10,387 nucleotides of DNA from assembly GCA_001000035.1 (NCBI GenBank), contig LCGX01000015.1, forward strand, positions 1-10,387, written 5' to 3'. Positions 1-3,934 of this stretch are shown here, piece after piece (within the stretch, counting starts at the first letter, position 1; each line of letters opens with the position of its first letter). Under the pieces are notes generated by a model, which saw nothing but the letters and a program-made list of their open reading frames with translations, searched no databases and had not been told where the DNA came from. The DNA is from Candidatus Nomurabacteria bacterium GW2011_GWF2_43_8 (GTDB lineage Bacteria; Patescibacteriota; Minisyncoccia; Phycocordibacterales; UBA9973). The translations under genes and the position numbers were made by a program.

Positions 1-206
1 ATTAATTTATCATCTAGTTGGCTAAATAACGGACTTAGAAATTCATCTGCCCATGATGGTGATAACGTCAATACACCAGAAAAATCTATTTCTAACTCTT
101 CATCTTTAGAAAGCTCGCGTAGTGTTGGCTGAAATGCCTTCAGGGCTTCACTACCTAATTCCCTTGATAACAACAAATCACCAAATTTTTTAAGTAAAAT
201 ACGCAT
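1..206 (-). CDS. STAS-like DUF4325 domain protein (5' part, runs off window)
   Basis: The minus strand is open from an ATG at 206-204 to the window edge (68 codons seen). The peptide starts MRILLKKFGDLLLSRELG and contains DFSGVLTLSPSWADEFL. That pattern (hydrophobic-D-F-S/T-G-V, then a T/S-P-S-W/F-A-D-E-F helix) is characteristic of the DUF4325 STAS-like family. Members often accompany GHKL/HTH ATPase-type regulators and are thought to act in protein-protein signalling, but the function is unproven and no partner gene is visible here. The ATG is chosen because a -10 box ends 7 nt before it; there is no Shine-Dalgarno, so the mRNA is probably leaderless. The upstream region carries an unusual phased repeat array that probably controls this gene. 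The 3' end and stop lie outside the window. Confidence 0.75.
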   Translation of the reverse strand, partial: MRILLKKFGDLLLSRELGSEALKAFQPTLRELSKDEELEIDFSGVLTLSPSWADEFLSPLFSQLDDKL

Positions 207-241
207 ACTTATTATTATAATGATTACTCAAATCTACACAA
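207..241 (-). promoter_or_regulatory. Promoter of the DUF4325 gene (leaderless type)
   Basis: On the minus strand a -35-like TTGTGT (241-236) is followed after 16 bp by a perfect -10 TATAAT (219-214). The start codon (206) begins 7 nt after the -10, where transcription is expected to start, so little or no 5' UTR is predicted. A 9-bp perfect inverted repeat, ATGATTACT at 220-228 and AGTAATCAT at 241-249, fills the spacer and the upstream edge of the -35. It is a candidate operator. Confidence 0.6.
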
Positions 242-301
242 GTAATCATCAAATCTACCCAAAAATAGACCAATCTACCCATTATTTGTTCTTATCTACC
301 C
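232..301 (-). repeat. Phased array of four ATCTACCC boxes (regulatory iterons)
   Basis: Four copies of the plus-strand 8-mer ATCTAC(C/A)C start at 232, 253, 273 and 294, giving spacings of 21, 20 and 21 bp, about two helical turns each. The first copy (ATCTACAC) overlaps the -35 region of the DUF4325 promoter; the other three are perfect and lie upstream. Spacers between copies are not conserved, so this is a set of same-face protein binding sites rather than a tandem sequence repeat. A degenerate ATTTACC follows at 303-309. The binding protein is unknown; autoregulation by the DUF4325 system is an inference. Confidence 0.7.
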
Positions 302-423
302 TATTTACCGTTCACGGAGGAATTAATTACTTAACTCCAATGCAAGTGGTGTGAAGCTATTGGTTAGAAGACGGTAAAACGTAAATTTAAAGTTAAAACA
401 AACTAAATTTACGTTTCTTCTAG
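302..423. other. Intergenic region with a 13-bp perfect inverted repeat
   Basis: No gene is seen here. AAACGTAAATTTA (377-389) and TAAATTTACGTTT (404-416) form a perfect 13-bp stem with a 14-nt loop; GAAG (367-370) and CTTC (417-420) extend it past a bulge. It lies just 3' of the minus-strand tRNA and could mark its 3' trailer or end of transcription, although it has no clean U-tract after a GC-rich stem. The rest of the stretch shows only AT-rich sequence. Confidence 0.45.
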
Positions 424-495
424 TGAGCGTGGATGGGATCGAACCATCGGCCTCTGTCTTATCAGGACAGCGTTCTACCACTGAACTACACGCTC
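424..495 (-). tRNA. tRNA-Ile (anticodon GAT)
   Basis: The minus strand folds as a complete cloverleaf. The acceptor stem is GAGCGTG/CACGCTC (7 bp), the D-stem GTTC/GAAC with a short AGTGGTA loop, the anticodon stem CTGTC/GACAG with loop CTGATAA, and the T-arm GATGG-TTCGATC-CCATC. The anticodon GAT (plus-strand 461-463) reads AUC/AUU, so it is isoleucine. The discriminator is A and no CCA is encoded, so CCA must be added by nucleotidyltransferase. The variable region is short (class I). Sequence upstream of its 5' end contains repeated copies of its first 10-16 nt. Confidence 0.95.
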
Positions 496-514
496 TTGTA
501 AAAAATTAAAGGAC

Positions 515-571
515 ACTGAAAGCCGACGTTTCAGTCGGCTCCCCGACCTAATGCGTCGGGGCTACACGCTC
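515..571 (-). repeat. tRNA 5'-end fragment split by two GC-rich hairpins
   Basis: The tRNA's 5' region reads ACTGAACTACACGCTC on the plus strand (480-495). Here ACTGAA (515-520) and CTACACGCTC (562-571) recur but are separated by 41 bp. That insert is two back-to-back palindromes: AGCCGAC-GTTTCA-GTCGGCT (521-540) and CCCCGAC-CTAATGC-GTCGGGG (541-561). Both stems are 7 bp and share a CCGAC/GTCGG core. The rest of the tRNA is missing, so this copy cannot make a tRNA. Confidence 0.7.
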
Positions 572-593
572 AATATAACAACCAACAAATCCT

Positions 594-636
594 ACTGAAC
601 CCTGCCCGACCTCTGGCGGGACTGAACTACACGCTC
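594..636 (-). repeat. Second tRNA 5'-end fragment flanking a 20-bp hairpin
   Basis: A 16-bp exact copy of the tRNA-Ile 5' end, ACTGAACTACACGCTC, lies at 621-636. Immediately before it, a 20-bp imperfect palindrome (601-620, CCTGCC...GGCGGG) is bracketed by ACTGAAC at 594-600 and 621-627. This looks like a 7-bp target duplication around a tiny palindromic insert, but could also be repeated slippage. No tRNA body follows. Confidence 0.65.
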
Positions 637-686
637 AAACTAACTAACCTAAAAAACTATATCAAAAATAACCCATGGAAGCAAAC

Positions 687-712
687 AAAAAACCACCTTT
701 AGGTGGTTTTTT
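687..712. terminator. Bidirectional rho-independent terminator
   Basis: A6-CCACCT-TT-AGGTGG-T6 forms a 6-bp stem with a 2-nt central loop, extended by flanking A/T tracts, so it has a U-run in either direction. For the minus strand it closes the RRM gene transcript, after the nested hairpin at 723-792. No plus-strand gene that would use it is visible. Confidence 0.85.
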
Positions 713-722
713 GTAGTGCGAA

Positions 723-792
723 GATTATAAATATTTCGCTGGCGGAAGGTTCCATCCGAAGGATGGAGTAATGCCAAGAAATATTTATAATC
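723..792. repeat. Nested palindrome 3' of the RRM gene
   Basis: A perfect 15-bp inverted repeat, GATTATAAATATTTC (723-737) and GAAATATTTATAATC (778-792), continues inward through TGGC (740-743)/GCCA (773-776). It encloses a second hairpin, TCCATCC-GAA-GGATGGA (751-767). The element starts 9 bp after the RRM stop codon and precedes the terminator, so in RNA it is a long 3'-UTR structure. Its build (AT-rich outer arms, GC-rich inner hairpin with GAA between CC and GG) recalls the larger element at 3763-3870, suggesting a dispersed palindromic repeat family. Confidence 0.75.
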
Positions 793-801
793 GAGCTATT
801 T

Positions 802-1122
802 TTAGTATTCTCGTCGTCCACCTCCTCCACCGTATCCACCTCTATCGTTACCGCCACTTCTTGGTGGGCGAGCTTCCATCGGACGAGCTTCGTTGACAGT
901 CAGCTTGCGTCCTTCGAATTCTTGGTCATTGAACATTGAGATTGCCTTTGCGGCTGCATCGGCGGTATCCATTTCTACGAATCCAAAACCTTTTGAACGA
1001 CCGGACATTTTGTCCATGATAATCACAGCGGATACAACTGATCCGGCCTGCGCGAAGAGCTCTTTCAGAGCATCCTCTTGAGTGCTGTAAGGGAGTCCCC
1101 CTACATATAGCTTTGTAGCCAT
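802..1122 (-). CDS. RRM-domain RNA-binding protein, glycine-rich tail
   Basis: This 106-aa protein is a single RNA recognition motif plus a short Gly/Arg tail. RNP2 is LYVGGL (residues 5-10) and RNP1 is KGFGFVEM (44-51); the tail from about residue 84 is RSGGNDRGGYGGGGG-like and ends RREY. It matches the bacterial/cyanobacterial Rbp type, cytoplasmic single-stranded RNA binders often linked to cold response or mRNA stability; the specific role here is inferred. The ATG at 1122 gives the full beta1 strand. A purine-rich GGAAG lies 12 nt upstream, a long spacing, and part of this region is inside a hairpin. The stop is TAA. The gene appears monocistronic, closed by the terminator at 687-712. 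Confidence 0.9.
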   Translation of the reverse strand: MATKLYVGGLPYSTQEDALKELFAQAGSVVSAVIIMDKMSGRSKGFGFVEMDTADAAAKAISMFNDQEFEGRKLTVNEARPMEARPPRSGGNDRGGYGGGGGRREY

Positions 1123-1136
1123 ACTTTATTACTTCT

Positions 1137-1156
1137 TCCTTTTTTACGAAAAAGGA
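1137..1156 (-). promoter_or_regulatory. Leader hairpin masking the RRM gene ribosome-binding region
   Basis: On the minus strand UCCUUUUU (1156-1149), loop CGUA, and AAAAAGGA (1144-1137) form a perfect 8-bp stem that is mostly A-U. The 3' arm contains the AAGGA that leads into GGAAGAAG before the ATG. Such a weak stem could open on warming or on protein binding. A further imperfect GC hairpin lies upstream (1175-1181 with 1187-1193). Thermosensing or autoregulation is an inference from position only. Confidence 0.45.
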
Positions 1157-1257
1157 CAAAAAACTACTTATAAACCCTCCCAAGGCGGGCGGGCGTAGAA
1201 ACCCAACTTCGCTAAATGAGACCCTACATCAAAAGGATATCACAACTAAAATAAAAT

Positions 1258-1283
1258 GTCGGGAGCACATCAGCGCTCCCGAC
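1258..1283 (-). terminator. Hairpin terminator after the 56-aa membrane peptide gene
   Basis: GTCGGGAGC (1258-1266) and GCTCCCGAC (1275-1283) form a perfect 9-bp GC-rich stem with an 8-nt loop. On the minus strand it is followed by ATTTTATTTTAG, a U-rich but interrupted tract. A second 6-bp hairpin, CCGTGA (1284-1289)/TCACGG (1304-1309), lies between it and the stop codon. Confidence 0.65.
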
Positions 1284-1311
1284 CCGTGATGTGTCTGCTT
1301 ACTTCACGGAC

Positions 1312-1482
1312 CTAGGGGGGTTCGATTTCTATAGCGAGCTTAATCGCCAAGCAAATCGCGCCTAGGCCCAACCACACCGCGCAACCGGCGGCGAAGGGTG
1401 CTATACTGCCTCCACCAAACGCGCCCACCGTGCAAAATGCCGCACCGGCGGAGAGAAGAAAGAACCCTGTGCTGTTTTTCAT
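1312..1482 (-). CDS. Small 56-aa hydrophobic membrane peptide
   Basis: I do not recognise a family. The minus strand encodes MKNSTGFFLLSAGAAFC... ending KLAIEIEPP and a TAG stop, 56 aa in all. Hydrophobic stretches at about residues 6-20 and 30-51 suggest two membrane segments or a signal-like segment plus one, with glycine and cysteine (C17, C34, C44) in between. It is supported as a real gene by a GGGG Shine-Dalgarno 6 nt before the ATG, a near-consensus promoter and a hairpin terminator directly after it. Codons are clearly GC-richer than in the neighbouring hic genes, which may indicate acquisition or strong selection. An alternative overlapping 61-codon frame (1340-1525) starts inside the promoter and is rejected. 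Confidence 0.7.
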   Translation of the reverse strand: MKNSTGFFLLSAGAAFCTVGAFGGGSIAPFAAGCAVWLGLGAICLAIKLAIEIEPP

Positions 1483-1495
1483 ATGTTTCCCCTTT

Positions 1496-1532
1496 CGTAT
1501 GGATTATAGCACAACAAATACCCATTCGTCAA
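1496..1532 (-). promoter_or_regulatory. Strong sigma70-type promoter of the 56-aa peptide gene
   Basis: On the minus strand -35 TTGACG (1532-1527), an 18-bp spacer and a perfect -10 TATAAT (1508-1503) predict transcription from about 1496. This gives a 5' UTR of about 13 nt that contains the GGGG Shine-Dalgarno at 1492-1489. It is one of the best promoter matches in the window. Confidence 0.8.
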
Positions 1533-1576
1533 ATATTAAATTTATTCTTCCTCTTCATCCCCCATCGCGCCAGATT

Positions 1577-1810
1577 CTAATCTTCCAACCACTCTTTCTG
1601 TGATATACCAGACTGCAATATTATGCCTCTTAGAGTTCTAGGTTTTATAACTTTACTTCCATGAAACGGAACACAAACATGTCTAAGAATATTGTTTTTA
1701 TGTCCAATATAATAATGGTGGCTACCGTTTGTATAGTTAAGTGTAAATTTATGTTCTTTTAGAAAACTATCTACATCACGAAACGTCCAATTAAATAATT
1801 TTTTAGTCAT
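1577..1810 (-). CDS. hicA: HicA family mRNA interferase toxin
   Basis: At 77 aa this is a usual HicA length. The double-stranded-RNA-binding-like fold shows the signature N-G-S-H-H-Y (residues 28-33) with the presumed catalytic His31, followed by VPFHGSK and the KPRTLRGIILQSGIS helix that corresponds to the usual GTLRSILKQAGI-type ending. HicA toxins cleave mRNA ribosome-independently in the cytoplasm and are neutralised by HicB. The start ATG (1810) shares one base with the hicB TAA stop (TAATG), so the two are translationally coupled, with the antitoxin first. The stop is TAG. No terminator is seen before the next promoter at 1532. Confidence 0.85.
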   Translation of the reverse strand: MTKKLFNWTFRDVDSFLKEHKFTLNYTNGSHHYYIGHKNNILRHVCVPFHGSKVIKPRTLRGIILQSGISQKEWLED

Positions 1811-2112
1811 TACACTGTGGCTACACCATACATATCAATTTGAAACGGAGATTTGATTGGTTTAGGAGAATGTAAATTCTTCCAAAGTTCTTCATATTCA
1901 GAATCCGCTTTTTGATTCAATGGATAATACCTCGCTCCTTTTAATTTTCTAGAAGATTGAACATATCCGCTGACAGCTTGCAATAAATTCATGAAAGCTA
2001 GTTTAGGATCATCACTAGATTCAACAATATTAAATTCCAAAGCGACAGCATACCAAGTGTCGCCATCACGAAAAACAATATGTCTAAACTTGCCTTTTTC
2101 GGGTGTATTCAT
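1810..2112 (-). CDS. hicB: HicB family antitoxin
   Basis: This is a 100-aa protein. The N-terminal half (FRHIVFRDGDTWYAVALEF, then SDDPKLAFMNLLQAVSGYV) has the HicB partial RNase H-like pattern: a beta-strand with WxAxxLEF followed by an acidic turn and an A-x-x-x-L-x-x-A helix. The C-terminal region (from about residue 60) has no evident HTH or ribbon-helix-helix motif I can name, so DNA binding is not established. It precedes hicA with a 1-nt overlap, the less common antitoxin-first order that is frequent for hicBA. The promoter overlaps a 13-bp palindrome, consistent with autoregulation. There is no Shine-Dalgarno; the -10 box ends 6 nt before the ATG. Confidence 0.8.
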   Translation of the reverse strand: MNTPEKGKFRHIVFRDGDTWYAVALEFNIVESSDDPKLAFMNLLQAVSGYVQSSRKLKGARYYPLNQKADSEYEELWKNLHSPKPIKSPFQIDMYGVATV

Positions 2113-2146
2113 ATTGAAAGCATATCATATGCAAAACGAAAAGCAA
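2113..2146 (-). promoter_or_regulatory. hicBA promoter with palindromic operator
   Basis: On the minus strand -35 TTGCTT (2146-2141), a 16-bp spacer and -10 TATGCT (2124-2119) lie 6 nt from the hicB ATG. A perfect palindrome, GCATAT-C-ATATGC (2120-2132), overlaps the -10 and the spacer. It is a natural site for repression by the HicB or HicAB complex. An alternative -10, TATGAT (2129-2124), would give a leader of about 5 nt. Confidence 0.55.
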
Positions 2147-2151
2147 TTTTG

Positions 2152-2195
2152 AAAAAAGAAAGACCGGCCTGGCACAAGGTGGCGCCAAACCGGTC
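2152..2195 (-). terminator. Rho-independent terminator of the frame-disrupted membrane protein gene
   Basis: GACCGGUUUGGC (2195-2184) pairs with GCCAGGCCGGUC (2173-2162) over 12 bp including two G-U wobbles, around a 10-nt loop. It is followed by UUUCUUUUUU on the minus strand. The wobbles exist only in minus-strand RNA, which fixes the direction. The -35 of hicBA begins 6 bp past the U-tract. Confidence 0.85.
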
Positions 2196-2214
2196 CGAAG
2201 TGCCTGATTGTGCG

Positions 2215-2493
2215 TCAAGCACGATTCTTTGCTGGGAACCATCCAAACAGAACCGAGGATGATCCCCAGCAACCCGGCCAGGGCAAGCCCCAGCAGGAGC
2301 CATTCGTTCACCGACACACCGAGCGTGCCGAGAACGAGGGTCGCGAAAGTCGCGGCGAACATGATCGCCGCGAACCTGTACGCCCGCTGCTTCTTCGTGA
2401 TTGTGGTGGTCTTGCTGGCAAGCCAGCACCCCACCACCAGCAGAGCGTACAGAGCACCGCCACCGCTACCGCTACTACTATCGCAATTTCCAT
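2215..2493 (-). pseudogene. Small membrane protein gene with disrupted reading frame
   Basis: An AGGAGG Shine-Dalgarno 7-8 nt before an ATG at 2493 starts MEIAIVVAVAVAVL, the first half of a membrane helix. That frame then turns into Arg/Ser-rich sequence and stops at 2308. The frame one base earlier carries the natural continuation ALYALLVVGCWLASK, then two further helices (RFAAIMFAATFATLVLG, and WLLLGLALAGLLGIILG), but has no ATG. One extra G near 2455 would join them. The second frame runs through the terminator to 2084, whereas the original frame would stop at TGA 2217-2215, just before the terminator, suggesting a second compensating shift. Family unknown. It may be a sequencing error, a decaying gene or, less likely, recoding. 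Confidence 0.5.
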
Positions 2494-2515
2494 GGAACTT
2501 CCCTCCTTCTTTAAT

Positions 2516-2545
2516 ATTAGAGCTTATTTTATATCAATTTGTCAA
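2516..2545 (-). promoter_or_regulatory. Promoter of the frame-disrupted membrane protein gene
   Basis: On the minus strand a perfect -35 TTGACA (2545-2540), an 18-bp spacer and -10 TCTAAT (2521-2516) are followed by an AAGGAGGG Shine-Dalgarno (2508-2501). A palindrome, TTGAAC-TAA-GTTCAA (2552-2566), sits 6 bp upstream of the -35 and is a candidate operator. Confidence 0.7.
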
Positions 2546-2601
2546 GCATTTTTGAACTAAGTTCAACAAGTAAGTGCAACACTCTATAAAAATCATTAAC
2601 C

Positions 2602-2615
2602 TATCATATATGATA
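2602..2615. promoter_or_regulatory. 14-bp perfect palindrome between prfA and the membrane protein gene
   Basis: TATCATATATGATA is a perfect self-complementary site in the prfA 3' intergenic region, about 57 bp upstream of the -35 at 2545. It could be a dimeric regulator site. No family-specific operator can be named. Confidence 0.35.
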
Positions 2616-2649
2616 CATTAAGGAAACGAGAAAAAAATATTCACTTTCC

Positions 2650-2687
2650 TCTGCGTAAGGTTTCTGCGTAAGGTTTCGCCTTGCGCA
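2650..2687 (-). terminator. prfA 3' hairpin with duplicated 3' arm
   Basis: The 13-mer TCTGCGTAAGGTT is tandemly duplicated (2650-2662 and 2663-2675). On the minus strand the prfA transcript reads TGCGCAAGG-CGAAA-CCTTACGCA-GAAA-CCTTACGCA, so one 5' arm can pair, with one mismatch, to either of two identical 3' arms. AAAGTGAATATTTTTTT follows, giving a U-tract. It is a plausible terminator, but the tract is about 15 nt from the second arm. Confidence 0.5.
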
Positions 2688-2688
2688 T

Positions 2689-3522
2689 TTATTCCTCTTC
2701 TTCTTCCTCCGCCCCGGAATTGGCGGACAGGCCCACCGCTCCTGAATCTAAATCTTTAATTATTTCATCTAATCCCCCTTCCATTATTTTCGGCAAATTG
2801 TGCCAGGATTTTTTGATGCGATGATCGGTCACGCGGTCTTGTGAATAATTATAGGTGCGGATTTTTTCGGAACGGTCGCCGGTGCCGATCTGGCCTTTCC
2901 GTAGATCGGCATGCTTGGCCGCTTCTTTCTCTTCTTCGAGTTGCTGAAGTTTCGCCGTTAAAATCATCATTGCTTTTTCGCGGTTGGCCAGCTGGCTACG
3001 CTCGTTGGTGGAACGCACATCAAGCCCAGTCGGTTTGTGAATGATGCGCACGGCGGTTTCAACTTTGTTCACATTCTGTCCGCCTTTGCCGCCGGAGCGG
3101 GAATATTCCAATTCAAAATCAGCGGGGTTTATCTGAAAAGTAATTTTTTTGCGAATCGGCAAAACCGCCACCGACGCGGTGGAGGTATGCACCCGGCCAT
3201 TTTTTTCGGTCGCCGGAATTCTCTGCACTCGGTGCACACCGGTCTCATAGCGCATTTTTTTGTAAACATCCTTACCTTTTATTTCGAAACTTGCTTCTTT
3301 ATAACCATTCAGGTCGCTTTTTGATTCATAATTCACTCTCCAGAGCCAGCCCTGCATTTCGCTATATTTCTCGTACATGTGCGCGAGCTCCCACGCGAAA
3401 AGAGACGCTTCGTCTCCGCCGGCACCCGCCCGCACTTCCAATACTATTTCATTCGTCCCGCCTTCAAACCGGGATTCCGTTTCCACGTTTTCTTGACTTT
3501 TTTTCCACTCTTCCCAATCCAT
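2689..3522 (-). CDS. prfA: Peptide chain release factor 1 (short form without domain 1)
   Basis: This 277-aa protein is a class I release factor. The peptidyl-hydrolysis loop is SGGKGGQNVNK (GGQ at 147-149; its Gln is normally methylated by PrmC). The stop-codon reading tripeptide is PAT (103-105) within HRVQRIPATE, the RF1 type that reads UAA/UAG rather than RF2's SPF. The 44-residue GGQ-PAT spacing matches E. coli RF1 (about 360 aa), so the missing ~85 residues are all N-terminal: domain 1, which contacts the L7/L12-L11 region and RF3. This is not a mis-called start, because the ATG follows the rpmE stop directly (TAAATG). The C-terminus is an acidic SGAEEEEEE tail. It is co-transcribed with rpmE. 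Confidence 0.95.
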   Translation of the reverse strand: MDWEEWKKSQENVETESRFEGGTNEIVLEVRAGAGGDEASLFAWELAHMYEKYSEMQGWLWRVNYESKSDLNGYKEASFEIKGKDVYKKMRYETGVHRVQRIPATEKNGRVHTSTASVAVLPIRKKITFQINPADFELEYSRSGGKGGQNVNKVETAVRIIHKPTGLDVRSTNERSQLANREKAMMILTAKLQQLEEEKEAAKHADLRKGQIGTGDRSEKIRTYNYSQDRVTDHRIKKSWHNLPKIMEGGLDEIIKDLDSGAVGLSANSGAEEEEEE

Positions 3523-3747
3523 TTATTTCTTAGCTTTCGCTTTAGTGGTAGCGACAGCTCGTTTTTTGAAACGTTCTACGCGTCCGGCAGTGTCCATTAT
3601 TTTTTCATTGCCTGTGTAGAAAGGATGGCACTGGCTGCAAATTTCCATTTTAATTTCCGGCATCGTCGAGCCAACAAGAAAAACCGCTCCGCAGGCGCAA
3701 GTGGCTTTGGTATTTAAATCATATTTCGGATGTATGTCCTTTTTCAT
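3523..3747 (-). CDS. rpmE: 50S ribosomal protein L31 (zinc-binding type)
   Basis: This 74-aa protein begins MKKDIHPKY, the standard L31 start, and has the C+ zinc ligands C17, C19, C37 and C40 (CAC and CSQC) followed by the diagnostic HPFYTG. L31 bridges the 50S central protuberance and the 30S head. The Lys/Ala-rich tail (KAKAKK) is typical. Its stop codon abuts the prfA start, an order found in many bacteria. There is no clear Shine-Dalgarno before the ATG. A weak -10 TAAAAT ends 5 nt upstream, without a good -35. A large compound palindrome starts 15 bp upstream of the start codon and may lie in its leader. Confidence 0.97.
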   Translation of the reverse strand: MKKDIHPKYDLNTKATCACGAVFLVGSTMPEIKMEICSQCHPFYTGNEKIMDTAGRVERFKKRAVATTKAKAKK

Positions 3748-3762
3748 AATTGATTTTAAACG

Positions 3763-3870
3763 AATGAAATGAGTGTTAAAATCATTACCCTGTTAAATGT
3801 CCTTCGGACAAATTTTGCCCTGCAAAATTTATTTAACAGGGTAGGGAAAATCATATTCACTCCGTTCATT
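3763..3870. repeat. 108-bp compound palindrome (three-way-junction element) upstream of rpmE
   Basis: Outer arms AATGAA (3763-3768) + GAGTG (3771-3775) pair with CACTC (3858-3862) + TTCATT (3865-3870). Then come unpaired strands that both contain AAAATCAT, then a perfect 13-bp stem TACCCTGTTAAAT (3786-3798)/ATTTAACAGGGTA (3831-3843). Inside are two hairpins: GTCC-TTC-GGAC (3799-3809) and AATTTTGC-CCT-GCAAAATT (3811-3829). It fills the 5' side of rpmE. Two readings are open: a leader RNA controlling L31, analogous to known L31 leader families, or a dispersed palindromic repeat of the kind also seen at 723-792. Confidence 0.75.
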
Positions 3871-3934
3871 GATTTTCACCTAGATTATCACGATTTTATT
3901 GAGAAAGCAAATCCCAGTAGTAGAGCAAAGCTCA
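3871..3934. other. 3' flank of the lytic transglycosylase gene
   Basis: There is no gene here. A weak hairpin pairs GTAGTAGAGC (about 3916-3925) with GCTCACTAC (3930-3938), overlapping the lytic transglycosylase stop codon. It has no U-tract on the minus strand, so termination is uncertain. Confidence 0.3.

Noticed and set aside
232..301. CRISPR array
   Set aside because: The repeated unit is 8 bp with 12-13 bp spacers, far too short for CRISPR repeats, and no cas gene is present.
316..354. GGAGG followed by an ATG on the plus strand
   Set aside because: The ATG is 20 nt away and opens only four codons before a stop.
515..636. Additional tRNA genes
   Set aside because: Only the first 10-16 nt of the tRNA recur; anticodon, T-arm and 3' acceptor strands are absent.
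1340..1525. 61-codon minus-strand frame
   Set aside because: Its start lies in the promoter of the 56-aa peptide gene and its product is Arg-rich frame shadow; the frame with the RBS is the shorter one.
2084..2437. 117-codon frame as an intact membrane protein
   Set aside because: It has only a GTG start without a Shine-Dalgarno, runs through a strong terminator and into hicB; the real RBS and ATG are in another frame.
2440..2470. Programmed -1 frameshift site
   Set aside because: No X-XXY-YYZ slippery heptamer or clear downstream stimulator is seen; an indel is simpler.
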